Assembly (NCBI RefSeq): GCF_913566895.1
Contig: NZ_CAJYCN010000007.1
Coordinates: forward strand, 62,001 to 126,000
Direction of reading: 5' to 3'
From: Listeria ilorinensis
GTDB lineage: Bacteria > Bacillota > Bacilli > Lactobacillales > Listeriaceae
DNA length: 64,000 nt
Positions 17,283 through 28,504 of the stretch are shown one piece after another (positions within the stretch are counted from its first letter, which is position 1; each line of letters starts with the position of its first letter). The position numbers and the translations under genes are program-made. The notes beneath the pieces were generated by a model. It was not told the DNA's origin, did not search any database, and was given only the letters and a program-made list of their open reading frames with translations.

Positions 17283-17630
17283 TTGCTAAAACGTTTTTTA
17301 CTTTTTACTGGTATTCAAGAAATTTTAATCTTTGTTTGGATGCTGATTCAAGAAGGACAGTTTTCCTTATTTCACTATATCAATATTTCTTTCGGTATTT
17401 CTTTCTTCTTTTTTCTAGCCGGCTTACTTATTTACATCATGAAAAGTGGTTTTTTAGACCGTACACATGATAGCTTCCGCAAATTTTTGCGTCGAAAAGA
17501 TGAAGAAGAGACGGAGTTCTCAGATATGATGCTTTCGGAACTTGTTGGAATTGGTTACCAGGCGATCTTATTTAGTGCACTGTTTGTTTTGGCAACTTGT
17601 TTGATCGCTCTTCTTTTTTATTACCTGTAA
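17283..17630 (+). CDS. DUF3899-type membrane protein
   Basis: A 115-residue protein with three predicted membrane segments (about 5-25, 32-52, 90-113) and a charged cytoplasmic loop containing FRKFLRRKDEEETEF. The start is TTG at 17283, seven bases after GAGGTG. It resembles the small DUF3899 family that sits before trpS in Listeria and related Bacilli. Function unknown. It ends about 45 bases before the T-box leader, with no obvious terminator between. Confidence 0.75.
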   Translation: MLKRFLLFTGIQEILIFVWMLIQEGQFSLFHYINISFGISFFFFLAGLLIYIMKSGFLDRTHDSFRKFLRRKDEEETEFSDMMLSELVGIGYQAILFSALFVLATCLIALLFYYL

Positions 17631-17674
17631 TTGACGTTTTTGCATTCTATTGTTAGAATAAAATTAATTATAAC

Positions 17675-18942
<1,268 letters not shown>

Positions 18943-18953
18943 TCTCTATAAAG

Positions 18954-18996
18954 AAGACTGGACAGCCTGATGGATTAAGCTGTCCAGTCTTTTTTA
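18954..18996. terminator. Bidirectional terminator trpS/ohr
   Basis: AAGACTGGACAGC / GCTGTCCAGTCTT arms, 12-base loop, T run on the plus strand. It lies between convergent genes. Confidence 0.9.
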
Positions 18997-19003
18997 GTGA
19001 TAA

Positions 19004-19423
19004 TTATCCAATAACTTTCAGTTCCACATCAATGTTGCCGCGAGTTGCTTTTGAATATGGACAAACTTGATGGGCTTTTTCTACTAACGCTTCTGCCTTC
19101 TCTTTGTCCACACCGTCAATTTCGACTTCCAAGACAACTCCAACTTTAAAACCTCCGTCAGCTGGATCGCTATAAAGAGACACTGTTGCTGTAACCGTGC
19201 TTTTTGCGTCGATTTTTTCTTTGCCAAGAACTAGCTCTAATGCGCTGTTAAAGCATGAGCTATAACCTGCTGCAAATAACTGCTCTGGGTTCGTCCCACC
19301 GCCGCCTTCTCCACCAAGTTCTTTAGGTGCTGAGATATCGAAATAAAAGACATTATCAGGTGAATGTACCTCCCCGCTTCTGCCGCCTGTATTTGTGATT
19401 GTTGTTTCGTACAATTTTTTCAT
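19004..19423 (-). CDS. Organic hydroperoxide resistance protein (OsmC/Ohr)
   Basis: A thiol peroxidase that reduces organic hydroperoxides, 139 residues. Both catalytic cysteines are present: GYSSCFNSAL near residue 60 and HQVCPYSKATRGN near 124, which marks the Ohr rather than the general OsmC subgroup. The ATG at 19423 follows TAGGAGGAG. An in-frame extension upstream to 19486 has no ribosome site. It stands alone, convergent with trpS. No OhrR regulator is adjacent. Confidence 0.9.
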   Translation of the reverse strand: MKKLYETTITNTGGRSGEVHSPDNVFYFDISAPKELGGEGGGGTNPEQLFAAGYSSCFNSALELVLGKEKIDAKSTVTATVSLYSDPADGGFKVGVVLEVEIDGVDKEKAEALVEKAHQVCPYSKATRGNIDVELKVIG

Positions 19424-19486
19424 GCTTTCTCCTCCTACTTTCTTTACAATATCTAATTGGTCATTGATCTCAGGTAACATCCTCAT

Positions 19487-19745
19487 GTAAGCTATGAATA
19501 CTTCTAAAGTAGCTGTATTTGGTTTATTTACCCTCTTTTTTCAAAATTAGACTTTATTAAAGAAGAAAGATGAACTTATTCTTATAAAATTCTTTTTCTA
19601 AAATGAGTATCTTACTTGTCTTTCGTCAACATTTATCAAATATTTAAAATTGTTTTATTAGGGCAATGCTAAAAGACATTACTATATAGATTTTCCTGTG
19701 CTAATAGCTTTTCATATTATAAATACAACATTTTGCTTATAAAAA
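19487..19745. other. Intergenic region upstream of ohr
   Basis: AT-rich sequence that should carry the ohr promoter on the minus strand. I see no gene and no clear OhrR-type palindrome. Confidence 0.3.
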
Positions 19746-19747
19746 AA

Positions 19748-19792
19748 CAGTATTCAGTGAAAGCACGTTTTCATGCTTCACTAAATACTGTC
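19748..19792 (-). terminator. Terminator after fabF
   Basis: ACAGTATTCAGTGAAAGCA pairs with TGCTTCACTAAATACTGT (one mismatch), with an A tract on the plus strand giving a minus-strand T run. Confidence 0.85.
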
Positions 19793-19802
19793 TATAAAAT
19801 AA

Positions 19803-21044
19803 TTATTCTTCTACTTTTTTAAATACAAGTGTCGCATTGTGGCCTCCGAAGCCAAATGAATTACTCATTGCCACATTAACTTCTTTTTGACGCGCTTCAT
19901 TCGCCACATAATCAAGGTCACAAACTGGATCTGGATTCTTCAAGTGGATCGTTGGAGGAACAACATTATCACGAATCGATAAAACAGAGAAAATGGCTTC
20001 GATACCGCCAGATGCACCCAACGTGTGTCCCGTCATTGATTTTGTCGAGCTGACTGCTAGTTTGTAAGCTGCATCACCAAACACCGTCTTCACTGCTTGT
20101 GTTTCATAGTCATCATTATATGGTGTACTTGTACCATGAGCATTGATATAATCAACTGCTTCAGGTGACATATCTGCATCTTGCAAAGCCATCTTCATTG
20201 CACGTGCTGCACCTTCACCGCCTGGAGCTGGCGCAGTAATATGATAAGCATCACTTGTTGCACCATAACCGACAACTTCTGCATAGATTTTCGCCCCACG
20301 CGCTTTGGCATGTTCATATTCTTCTAAAATCATAATCCCGGCACCTTCACCAATGATAAAACCATCACGGTCTTTATCAAAAGGACGGCAAGCTGTTTCC
20401 GGATCTGGATTTAATGATAATGCTTTATTCGCGCAAAAACCGGCAATACTCATGCGGGTAATCGGAGCTTCTGTTCCACCTGTGATCATCACATCAGCAT
20501 CCCCGCGCTCAATCACCTTAAAGGCATCACCAATCGAGTTAGTACCTGTTGCGCAAGCTGTCACTGTTGTGGTATTAATCCCTTTTGCACCAAATCGAAT
20601 CGATACTTGACCGGATGCCATATCTGGAATCATCATCGGTACGAAAAATGGGCTGACACGGCGCAAACCGCGATTTAAAAGGGTCTCGAATTGATTTTCA
20701 AATGTCTCCATACCGCCAATTCCTGAACCAATCCAAACACCTACGCGCTCAGCATTGGAATCATCAATGGTAAATGCTGCATCTTTAAGCGCCATATCTG
20801 CGCCTACAACCGCATATTGTGTGAAACGGTCCATTTTGCGTGCATCTTTTTTATCAATGAATTGTTCGATATCAAAATCCTTGAGCTCAGCAGCAATTTT
20901 CACTGGAAACTCTTCTGGATTTAAACGAGTCAGTTCTGCAACACCATTTACACCTTTTTTAGCATTTTCCCAAGATGTCTCTGCATCATTACCGATTGGT
21001 GTGACAGCGCCGATCCCTGTTACTACTACTCTCTTCTTTTCCAT
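19803..21044 (-). CDS. fabF: 3-oxoacyl-ACP synthase II (FabF)
   Basis: Elongating condensing enzyme of fatty acid synthesis, 413 residues. The active-site Cys is in [14 protein letters not shown] near residue 164, with the two histidines in [11 protein letters not shown] and [11 protein letters not shown]. The ATG follows AAGGAGATG. It lies 229 bases after fabH in the same direction; a hairpin between the two could lower read-through. This fabH-fabF pair is a FapR-controlled operon in Bacilli. Confidence 0.96.
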   Translation of the reverse strand: MEKKRVVVTGIGAVTPIGNDAETSWENAKKGVNGVAELTRLNPEEFPVKIAAELKDFDIEQFIDKKDARKMDRFTQYAVVGADMALKDAAFTIDDSNAERVGVWIGSGIGGMETFENQFETLLNRGLRRVSPFFVPMMIPDMASGQVSIRFGAKGINTTTVTACATGTNSIGDAFKVIERGDADVMITGGTEAPITRMSIAGFCANKALSLNPDPETACRPFDKDRDGFIIGEGAGIMILEEYEHAKARGAKIYAEVVGYGATSDAYHITAPAPGGEGAARAMKMALQDADMSPEAVDYINAHGTSTPYNDDYETQAVKTVFGDAAYKLAVSSTKSMTGHTLGASGGIEAIFSVLSIRDNVVPPTIHLKNPDPVCDLDYVANEARQKEVNVAMSNSFGFGGHNATLVFKKVEE

Positions 21045-21222
21045 GTTTTCATCTCCTTATTTTCGGACTCACGAAAAAATAACTTCTGCCCCCTCAGGCA
21101 AAAGCAATTCTAGTATTGTTGCTTCAAAAAAGAAATATAAATAATGGCATAGCGAAAGGAAGACCTTTCTGATTCAATCCAAAGAAACGCCGAAGCAAAA
21201 AAAGCGTCGCCTACATTATAGC

Positions 21223-21254
21223 ATAAAAAGGTAAGGTTTTCCTTACCTTTTTAT
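21223..21254 (-). terminator. Hairpin between fabH and fabF
   Basis: Perfect 14-base arms ATAAAAAGGTAAGG / CCTTACCTTTTTAT with a four-base loop and T-rich flank on both strands. It probably ends part of the fabH transcripts. Confidence 0.8.
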
Positions 21255-21273
21255 GCCTCTCATTCTTTTTCCT

Positions 21274-22215
21274 TTATTTTCCCCAACGAAGTACAAGGGC
21301 GCCCCAGGTAAGTCCGGCACCAAATCCGACTAATAAGAGGTTGTCCCCATCATGTACCCGACCTTCTTCTACAGCATCAATCAGTGCCAGTGCAATTGAT
21401 GAAGACGATGTATTCCCATATTTATGAACCGTTCGCATCAACTTCTCTTCAGGTAAATCTAGACGCTCACGAGAAGCTTCCATAATACGGATATTTGCTT
21501 GATGCGGAATCAATAAATCTAAATCTTCTTTTGCAAGACCTGCTTTTTCAAGGACCTGTAAAGAAGCATCGCCCATTTTTCTTACAGCAAAGCGGAAAAC
21601 TTCGCGTCCATTCATGTAAAGCTTGTCATTTTCTTCTTTTAGATTAAGATATTTACCACCTGATCCATCTGACCCCAGGACAAACGAAAGCAAACCTTTA
21701 TCATCTGCAACAGGTCCCATCACAACTGCACCTGCACCATCGCCAAACAAAACAGCCGTACTGCGATCATCCCAGTCAGTAATTTTAGATAGTTTATCTG
21801 CACCAATCACAACGATATGTTTATAAGCACCTGTTTGAATAAATTGCGAGGCCGTGACCACCCCATAAGTAAAGCCTGAACAAGCCGCTTCCAGATCCAT
21901 TGCCGCTGCATTTTTTGCTCCCAAACGATCTTGGATAATATTCCCAACGGATGGGAATGTTGATTCTTGCGTCACTGTTGCAACAATAAACAGATCAATA
22001 TCATCAGGAGTCAAACCGGCATTCGCAATTGCTTTTTTAGCAGCTTCATATGCCATATCGTGCGTATATTCATCATCACGAGCGATCCGCCGCTCTTCAA
22101 TACCCGTTCTTGTACGGATCCATTCATCGGATGTTTCCATCATTTTTTCTAAATCAAAATTTGTTAAAACGCGTTCAGGAACATATTTTCCTACGCCTAA
22201 AATCCCTGCATTCAT
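21274..22215 (-). CDS. fabH: 3-oxoacyl-ACP synthase III (FabH)
   Basis: Initiating condensing enzyme that joins acyl-CoA primer and malonyl-ACP, 313 residues. The Cys-His-Asn triad is visible: [10 protein letters not shown] with Cys112, [10 protein letters not shown], and [10 protein letters not shown]. The ATG at 22215 follows GGAGGAG. A FapR-type operator lies about 55-75 bases upstream, so malonyl-CoA level would control it. In Listeria FabH primes the branched-chain fatty acids needed for cold growth. Confidence 0.96.
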   Translation of the reverse strand: MNAGILGVGKYVPERVLTNFDLEKMMETSDEWIRTRTGIEERRIARDDEYTHDMAYEAAKKAIANAGLTPDDIDLFIVATVTQESTFPSVGNIIQDRLGAKNAAAMDLEAACSGFTYGVVTASQFIQTGAYKHIVVIGADKLSKITDWDDRSTAVLFGDGAGAVVMGPVADDKGLLSFVLGSDGSGGKYLNLKEENDKLYMNGREVFRFAVRKMGDASLQVLEKAGLAKEDLDLLIPHQANIRIMEASRERLDLPEEKLMRTVHKYGNTSSSSIALALIDAVEEGRVHDGDNLLLVGFGAGLTWGALVLRWGK

Positions 22216-22265
22216 TTATTTCTCCTCCATCTATGTCCTATAATCATCCTAAATTCATTGACACA

Positions 22266-22292
22266 ATTATTAGTACCTGGTCATAATATTAA
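22266..22292. promoter_or_regulatory. FapR-type operator upstream of fabH
   Basis: ATTATTAGTACCTGGTCATAAT matches the FapR palindrome core TTAGTACCTRGTACTAA on its left half and partly on the right. Its place before fabH agrees with established FapR control in Bacilli. Confidence 0.75.
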
Positions 22293-22370
22293 CAGATAAA
22301 AGCTCTTTACGCAAATCTGAGTTTTCAGATTAGAAAAAAGCAGCTCAACACTCGCCAGCTGCTTTTTCAC

Positions 22371-23483
22371 TTATTTATGACTAGAAAAATCTTCTGCTTG
22401 CGTCCAGCCAATTTCTTGCCCATTGTTCTCTGTAATCCGATACCATGTTTCATCGCCAACTTCTGCCTTGCGATCAATTTTCATTTTTTTGCCTTGATAG
22501 TCTTTCAATTCTCCTTTTATAAGATACTTATCTTCTACCGGCAAACGATATATTTTCTGATCTGTTTTTGATACATATTTTTTTTGCTTTACTGTTTGTT
22601 CCATATCAGGTGTATAGAAAATGGATAGTGCTTTTGCATCAACCCAACCGATTTCCTGCTCTCCCTGCATAATTTTATACCAAGTGGCACGTTTTGTAAT
22701 AGCTTTTTCAGTAATTTCTACCTTTTGATCCGCGTACTCAGCCGCACCTTTTTGCCATACTGCACCTTCTGTTCCATAAGGTTTTGACCAAATCTGGTGA
22801 CTATCTGGTTGCGCAACGGTTGCATAAGCTAGCATTTGCTGATCCGCTTCCACTAGATCATACACCTGATCATATTGATCAAGAGCATAGGTTTCAATTG
22901 TCTCAATCAATCGTTCTGCATAAGCAGGGTCTGTTGCATAACCAGCATCTTGAATTGCTTGTGCAGCTTTTTTATAATCCTTTTCTCCTAGCACTGCCCC
23001 ATATTGCTGCGCATTACTAGAAGTACCGTTCACAAATAGTTGTGCGTGATCATCTACAGAAGCTGCTCGATCTGGATAAACCCGAAAAGCTGCTTCCATT
23101 TGAACAGGTCGATGATCAACATACTCGGTTGTCTGCATATTGACTGAATCTCCTTGATAACTTCCTTTGATACCGAATAAATTATTCGCTTGATCCGCTA
23201 AGCCGCTTTCACCCCAATTTGATTCTAAAATCGCCTGCGCTAGTGTCACACTTGTCAAAATACCTTCTTGCCGCTCCAGTTCTTGTGCTTTTGGTAAGAT
23301 TGACTGAATAAACGCTGCTTGGCTGGAGGAAAATTGACTCAAATTTGCTGTTACTTGTTTATCATCTGTTTCACTTGCATCAACAGTTGTAAAAGTCAGA
23401 GGAGAAAATAATAGGCCAATTATTGATGTTGTCAAAACAAGCTGTTTTATTTTTTTCATTCGTGCTTTGTACACATCCTTCAT
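22371..23483 (-). CDS. Secreted glucosaminidase-type autolysin with GW modules
   Basis: A peptidoglycan hydrolase, 370 residues. It has a signal peptide ending near residue 36, a glucosaminidase (GH73/FlgJ-like) domain at about 55-205 with the catalytic Glu likely in LAQAILESNWGESGLA and the NNLFGIKG motif, then two GW-type SH3 repeats (about 215-285 and 290-366) that bind lipoteichoic acid. A related protein stands at the same place in L. monocytogenes. The start is unsure: neither the ATG at 23483 nor that at 23459 has a well-spaced ribosome site. Confidence 0.87.
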   Translation of the reverse strand: MKDVYKARMKKIKQLVLTTSIIGLLFSPLTFTTVDASETDDKQVTANLSQFSSSQAAFIQSILPKAQELERQEGILTSVTLAQAILESNWGESGLADQANNLFGIKGSYQGDSVNMQTTEYVDHRPVQMEAAFRVYPDRAASVDDHAQLFVNGTSSNAQQYGAVLGEKDYKKAAQAIQDAGYATDPAYAERLIETIETYALDQYDQVYDLVEADQQMLAYATVAQPDSHQIWSKPYGTEGAVWQKGAAEYADQKVEITEKAITKRATWYKIMQGEQEIGWVDAKALSIFYTPDMEQTVKQKKYVSKTDQKIYRLPVEDKYLIKGELKDYQGKKMKIDRKAEVGDETWYRITENNGQEIGWTQAEDFSSHK

Positions 23484-23732
23484 CTATCTGTTTATTTAAC
23501 TTTTGTTAGTTTAACAGATAAACGGCGCGATTGAATTATAAATAAATTACAAAATGATTTGTTTTTATTTAATTATCATCCATAAACGTGTACCTTCTTC
23601 GTGTGTAACGCTTACAATAGAAATGTGACAAGTTTATGAATGTTTAGCGATGGTCTCTAATGATTGAAGCTGGTATTTAGGAAGAAATTGTGCTAAAATG
23701 ATTGCGTGATAATGTGAAATGAGGTGTCGGAA

Positions 23733-23921
23733 ATGCGTTATATCGTAACTGTAATATGGGTGTTCTTCTTGTCCATGATGGCCGAGTTTGTTCTATCATC
23801 CATGCTATATGTTCCATTCGATTTCACTAGAGGTATTATTTTGACTGTAGGAATCTCTTTCTTTATGTTGATCATTCCTTTGCTTATGCCAAAAGATAGT
23901 GAGATTTATGATATTAAATAA
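23733..23921 (+). CDS. DUF2929-type small membrane protein
   Basis: A 62-residue protein with two membrane helices (about 3-22 and 31-51) and a short acidic tail. The ATG at 23733 lies six bases after GAGGTG; the in-frame GTG at 23724 overlaps that site and is rejected. It belongs to the small DUF2929 family known from Listeria and Bacillus, function unknown. It stands alone, convergent with gpmA. Confidence 0.75.
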   Translation: MRYIVTVIWVFFLSMMAEFVLSSMLYVPFDFTRGIILTVGISFFMLIIPLLMPKDSEIYDIK

Positions 23922-23930
23922 GCATTCCTA

Positions 23931-23970
23931 AAAAAAGAACTGCTCAATGTTTTGAGCAGTTCTTTTTTTA
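23931..23970. terminator. Bidirectional terminator
   Basis: AAAAAAGAACTGCTCAA / TTGAGCAGTTCTTTTTT between the DUF2929 gene and gpmA. Confidence 0.9.
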
Positions 23971-24657
23971 TTTATCCAAATAATATTTATTCACTGGTTT
24001 TAAATCCTCATCTAGTTCATACACAAGTGGTACACCTGTGGGTATTTCCACTTCCATAATGTCATCATCACTAATATTTTCCAAAAATTTAACCAGTGCA
24101 CGCAAGCTGTTCCCATGGGCTGCAATAACCACGCGTTTTCCTGATTTGATTTCGGGTGCGATTGTATCCATCCAGTACGGGATTACGCGCTCCAAAGTTA
24201 CTTTCAAATTTTCACCTGCTGGAATCGCATGTGTATCTAAAAGTTGATAACGACGGTCATTTTTAGCATGCCGCTCGTCATTTTCTTCCAAAAGAGGAGG
24301 TAATGTATCATAGCTGCGGCGCCACAATTGTACTTGATCTGCACCGTACTTTTCAGCTGTCTCCTGTTTATTTAAACCTTGCAATGCACCATAATGCCGT
24401 TCATTAAGCCGCCATGATTTATATACAGGCACCCAAAGCTGCTCAGAACCTTCTAGCACATAATTAAGCGTTTTGATCGCCCTAGTCAAAACAGATGTAT
24501 AGGCGAGATCGAATTCCAGTCCTGCTTCCTTGATTCGTTTACCGGCTGTTTGTGCTTCCATAACGCCTTCTTCCGATAAATCAACATCGTGCCAGCCTGT
24601 AAAAAGGTTTAGCTTATTCCATTCACTTTGTCCATGACGAATTAATACTAATTTCAT
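23968..24657 (-). CDS. gpmA: 2,3-bisphosphoglycerate-dependent phosphoglycerate mutase
   Basis: Glycolytic enzyme interconverting 3- and 2-phosphoglycerate, 229 residues. It has the phosphohistidine motif [10 protein letters not shown] near residues 5-14, the acid/base region [13 protein letters not shown], and the second histidine motif [14 protein letters not shown]. The ATG at 24657 is used, since the protein family starts MKLVLIRHG; a start three codons upstream is possible. It has its own terminator and lies between the DUF2929 gene and clpB, as in Listeria. Confidence 0.95.
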   Translation of the reverse strand: MKLVLIRHGQSEWNKLNLFTGWHDVDLSEEGVMEAQTAGKRIKEAGLEFDLAYTSVLTRAIKTLNYVLEGSEQLWVPVYKSWRLNERHYGALQGLNKQETAEKYGADQVQLWRRSYDTLPPLLEENDERHAKNDRRYQLLDTHAIPAGENLKVTLERVIPYWMDTIAPEIKSGKRVVIAAHGNSLRALVKFLENISDDDIMEVEIPTGVPLVYELDEDLKPVNKYYLDK

Positions 24658-24789
24658 TTTCCTCATCCTTCCATCTTTTCGGTACTTTCATCATATACCT
24701 GTTTCGATCATCCATCAAATTTTTCCCATTTCCAAGAAAGAGTAAACCTACTGAAGAAATGATATTAATTCCTACTCTTCTCATAAACC

Positions 24790-24828
24790 AAAAAAGAAGA
24801 TCGAGTAAATGTCCCGATCTTCTTTTTA
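24790..24828 (-). terminator. Terminator after clpB
   Basis: AAAAAGAAGATCG / CGATCTTCTTTTT arms with a 12-base loop. Confidence 0.88.
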
Positions 24829-24829
24829 T

Positions 24830-27424
24830 TTAGCTTTGGAAGGTGAATTCACCATTTTCTAAACCAATTTCTACTTTACTATGTGGCAGAACAGTACCTT
24901 TCACAATTTCGCGTGCCAGTGGTGTTTCGATATGACGAACCAGATAGCGTTTCAGTGGCCGTGCGCCGTAGACTGGATCATAAGCTTCTTCAGCAATGAA
25001 AGCTTTGGCTTCTTCAGCAATCGTAATCGTAATTTCCTGTGCCGCTAACCGTTCTTGAAGCTCTGCAACAAGTTTTTCAACAATTCCCTTAATATTTTCA
25101 AGGCTCAGTGGTTTGAAGAGAATGATATCATCCACACGGTTCAAGAATTCTGGCTTGAACGAAGCTTGTAATACTTGCAGAATATCCTGTTCCAACTCTT
25201 CGGAAATCTCTCCATCAGTTGTCCGTTCGAGCAACATGGTAGAACCAATATTGCTTGTCATAATGATCACCGTATTTTTAAAGTCAATCACACGTCCTTG
25301 TGAATCTGTAATCCGCCCATCATCCAAGACTTGCAGTAGAATATTGAAGACATCAGGATGTGCTTTTTCAATTTCATCAAGTAGTACGATTGAATACGGA
25401 TTACGCCTTACAGCCTCTGTTAGCTGACCACCTTCCTCATACCCAACATAGCCTGGAGGCGCTCCAACAAGTCTAGACACGGCATGTTTTTCCATATATT
25501 CACTCATGTCGATCCGAATCATGTGCTCCTCTGAATCGAACATATTATAAGCAAGTGCTTTGGCTAGTTCTGTCTTCCCAACACCTGTCGGCCCAAGGAA
25601 AATGAAGGAGCCGATCGGCCGTTTAGGATCTTTGATACCAGCTCGAGCACGTAAAACTGCGTCACTGACGAGTTCCACCGCCTGATCCTGACCAATCACC
25701 TTTTCATGTAGGGCATCACCCAATTTTAGTAACTTTTCTCGTTCGCCTTCAACCAGTTTGGTTACGGGTATGCCCGTCCAGCGTCCAATTATTTCTGCAA
25801 TTTCATTTTCCGTGACTTCTTCTTGCAGCAACCGTTCTTCCGTTGCTGCTTTTTCGCGATTTTCTTTTTCTAGTTCCGCCAATTCTTTTTCAGCTGCGGG
25901 GATTCTACCATGACGCAACTCAGCTGCTTTGTTCAGATCATAATTGCCTTCTGCTTCCTCCAGATCGTGGCGCATCTGATCAATTGCTTCCCGCATCTCG
26001 CGGATTTTACTTATTTCGCCTTTTTCGCTTTCCCATTTGGCCTTCATTTTATTAGCTTCTTCTTTGTAGTCTGCTAGTTCGCGCTGCAACATTTCCAAAC
26101 GTCGTTCACTCGCTGGGTCCTTTTCTTCTTTTAAAGCTGCTTCTTCAATCTCAAGCTGCATAACTTTTCGAGTCACCTCGTCTAGTTCACTTGGCATGGA
26201 ATCAATTTCAACTCGAATGGTGGCACATGCTTCATCAATCAGATCAATCGCTTTATCCGGCAAAAATCGGTCAGTTATATAGCGATTTGATAAAGTTGCT
26301 GCTGCTACGAGTGCATTGTCATGAATATTGACGCCATGGTGAATTTCAAAGCGTTCCTTCAACCCCCGCAAGATCGAGACGGTATCTTCCACTGTCGGTT
26401 CGGCTACTTGCACCTTTTGAAATCTTCTTTCAAGCGCTGCATCCTTTTCAATGTATTGACGGTATTCATCTAGGGTAGTCGCACCAATACAATGAAGCTC
26501 TCCGCGAGCCAGCATCGGTTTTAGCATATTGCCGGCATCCATTGCGCCATCTGTCTTCCCAGCACCGACAATTGTATGGATTTCATCAATGAACAGCAAG
26601 ATCTGTCCTTCCGATTCCTTCACTTCCTGTAAAACTGCTTTGAGTCGTTCCTCAAATTCCCCGCGATATTTGGCACCTGCTATCAGCGCACCAAGATCAA
26701 GTGAAATAATCGTTTTATCTTTCAGTCCTTCTGGAACATCTTTACGTACGATCCGTTGTGCTAGACCTTCTACAATTGCGGTTTTTCCGACACCTGGCTC
26801 ACCAATCAATACAGGATTATTTTTTGTTTTACGCGATAATATCCGAATTACATTTCGAATCTCAGCATCACGCCCTATAACCGGATCAATTTTTCCACTT
26901 CGAACATCCGCTACCAAGTCACGTCCATATTTTGTCAAGGCTTCATAATTTTCTTCTGCATTCTGACTAGTCACTTTTTTCCCTCCTCGAATCTGCAGCA
27001 CGGCTTCATGGAGTTTCTTTTTTGAAATCCCTTGGACCAAAAGCTCTTCTGCAACCGGATTTTTCTTATTATCCATCACAGCAAGAAGTAAATGTTCAGT
27101 TGACACGAATTCATCTTCTAATTCTTTTTGTTCTTTCTCTGCATCTATTATTAACTGGTATAAAGCCTGACTCATTGATGTACCATATTCAATGTTTGTT
27201 CCCGAAACACTTGGAATTTTATCAACAGCTTCTTTCACTTTTTGTTCAAGTCGTTTTGTATCTACTTCGGCTACTTCATATACTCGTTTTGCAAAATCAC
27301 TTTCTGCAAGCAGTGCTTGAAAAACATGGGCAACATCAATGGCCTGATGTCCCTTTTGAATCGCCAGCTGTTGGGCAGAAGCAATAATTTGCTGAACTTG
27401 TTGGGTAAATTTTTGCATTTCCAT
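24830..27424 (-). CDS. clpB: Disaggregase ClpB
   Basis: Hsp100 ATPase that rescues aggregated proteins with the DnaK system, 864 residues. In order: N-terminal substrate domain (1-145), AAA1 with Walker A GEPGVGKT near 208, the middle coiled-coil domain with many Glu/Lys repeats (about 410-530), and AAA2 with GPTGVGKT near 610. There is no ClpP-binding loop, as expected. The ATG lies nine bases after AGGAGG. Two CtsR boxes around the promoter predict heat-shock control. Confidence 0.97.
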   Translation of the reverse strand: MEMQKFTQQVQQIIASAQQLAIQKGHQAIDVAHVFQALLAESDFAKRVYEVAEVDTKRLEQKVKEAVDKIPSVSGTNIEYGTSMSQALYQLIIDAEKEQKELEDEFVSTEHLLLAVMDNKKNPVAEELLVQGISKKKLHEAVLQIRGGKKVTSQNAEENYEALTKYGRDLVADVRSGKIDPVIGRDAEIRNVIRILSRKTKNNPVLIGEPGVGKTAIVEGLAQRIVRKDVPEGLKDKTIISLDLGALIAGAKYRGEFEERLKAVLQEVKESEGQILLFIDEIHTIVGAGKTDGAMDAGNMLKPMLARGELHCIGATTLDEYRQYIEKDAALERRFQKVQVAEPTVEDTVSILRGLKERFEIHHGVNIHDNALVAAATLSNRYITDRFLPDKAIDLIDEACATIRVEIDSMPSELDEVTRKVMQLEIEEAALKEEKDPASERRLEMLQRELADYKEEANKMKAKWESEKGEISKIREMREAIDQMRHDLEEAEGNYDLNKAAELRHGRIPAAEKELAELEKENREKAATEERLLQEEVTENEIAEIIGRWTGIPVTKLVEGEREKLLKLGDALHEKVIGQDQAVELVSDAVLRARAGIKDPKRPIGSFIFLGPTGVGKTELAKALAYNMFDSEEHMIRIDMSEYMEKHAVSRLVGAPPGYVGYEEGGQLTEAVRRNPYSIVLLDEIEKAHPDVFNILLQVLDDGRITDSQGRVIDFKNTVIIMTSNIGSTMLLERTTDGEISEELEQDILQVLQASFKPEFLNRVDDIILFKPLSLENIKGIVEKLVAELQERLAAQEITITIAEEAKAFIAEEAYDPVYGARPLKRYLVRHIETPLAREIVKGTVLPHSKVEIGLENGEFTFQS

Positions 27425-27466
27425 CTGCGTTTACCTCCTTAAGTCAATTTTTTACTTTATAAATAC

Positions 27467-27522
27467 TTTGACCTTTTTTGACCTTTAATTTTATTATAGA
27501 ATTTTTGACCTTCTTTGTCCAA
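27467..27522 (-). promoter_or_regulatory. clpB promoter with two CtsR boxes
   Basis: Minus-strand -35 TTGGAC (27517-27522), 18-base spacer, -10 TATAAT (27493-27498). One box is the perfect tandem GGTCAAA-N3-GGTCAAA (27467-27483); the other, GGACAAA-N3-GGTCAAA (27504-27520), has one mismatch and covers the -35 region. Confidence 0.92.
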
Positions 27523-27591
27523 TAAAAAATGTTCCCTTTTTCACGTTTTCTCAAACAAAAAAATCACCAAAGAAAGCCCTCCCCTTGGTGA

Positions 27592-27771
27592 ATATGTGAT
27601 TGTTTAATCACTGCTTCTAAAGCATCCTCAGAAAATCCAGAAAAAATTGTGGTACAGATTGGGTTCAGCATCTGGAATAAGCATACAGGTTCTGCGAATA
27701 TGACACTACACCATGATTCCACAGATCACTTAAAACAACTCTACTCATTACTGCCAACAGTGAAAGAATAA
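27592..27771 (+). pseudogene. Possible 3' remnant of an unknown gene
   Basis: A 59-codon open stretch between stops with no initiation codon near its start. It reads like a protein C-terminus: polar, with IVVQIGFSIWN, an HH-D-HLKQL segment and a normal TAA stop. There is no ribosome site and no room for a full gene, since the clpB promoter is just upstream. I do not recognise the family. It may be the tail of a gene lost from this locus, or chance. Confidence 0.3.
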
Positions 27772-27954
27772 ATCCGTTCACTATTTTTCATACGATTTTT
27801 GCTTTTATTACTTATGTATATTCATTTTGCAACGTTTTGTAGTTCGAATAACTTGTTTTTATTTCATTCATTTTCCTTCGCACTTCAAAACACACTTTAT
27901 TGTCTTTAAGTATAACAAACAACTTAACCTCAACAAATCAGACCAGAGAATGAA

Positions 27955-27997
27955 GAAAAACGCCAAATCAGGCTGAAACAAGCCCAAATTTGACGTT
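27955..27997 (-). terminator. Terminator after the DUF3100-type pair
   Basis: ACGCCAAAT / ATTTGACGT outer arms and GGCT / AGCC inner arms; a minus-strand T run follows. Confidence 0.75.
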
Positions 27998-28009
27998 TTA
28001 AAAGTTTTT

Positions 28010-28504
28010 TTACAAGGAACCAGTAATCCATAGACCAAATTGCGATAGAATCGCACTTCCTAAGTAGGTTCCAATAAAAACAAAAATTGCTACAATTCCA
28101 ATTTTCCATGAAGTCTTCGAAAGATCTACCAGATGATCTGCAACTGAGATACCGGCAAAAGCTAAAATCGGTGTCGTGATCGATAAGAAATCTACTGCAG
28201 CAATGGCATTAACAAAGAAGTTTGACATCAGACAGAAAATCAATGACACCAGCGACACCCAGCCTAATACTGGAAAATTACGTAAAAAACCAACGGGTAC
28301 TTTTTTCATGACATCCGAAATAATGATTCCCAGAAAAGCAAATAGCCATAAAACCAGCAGCCCTATCAATGTGTTGGAAGTAATCGGCGTGCTTTCTGGA
28401 TTTTTCCACAATTTGACTTCTTGAGTAAACAAAATGAGCGCTAGACTCAGTACTAAAATAAGACCTAATTTGATATATTTACGACTAAGCGTTTCGTTCT
28501 GCAT
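28010..28504 (-). CDS. Membrane protein paired with a DUF3100-type protein
   Basis: A 164-residue protein with five hydrophobic segments (about 12-28, 42-63, 78-98, 105-125, 134-158). No family name is certain. It overlaps the end of the preceding DUF3100-type gene by 20 bases, so the two are translationally coupled and probably form one membrane complex. Being next to an M20 peptidase, the pair could be a transporter for the substrate of that enzyme. That is inference from context. Confidence 0.65.
   Translation of the reverse strand: MQNETLSRKYIKLGLILVLSLALILFTQEVKLWKNPESTPITSNTLIGLLVLWLFAFLGIIISDVMKKVPVGFLRNFPVLGWVSLVSLIFCLMSNFFVNAIAAVDFLSITTPILAFAGISVADHLVDLSKTSWKIGIVAIFVFIGTYLGSAILSQFGLWITGSL

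Noticed and set aside
26529-26948. 139-codon frame opposite clpB
   Set aside because: Shadow of the clpB AAA1 domain on the other strand; Ser/Pro/Ile-rich with no ribosome site.
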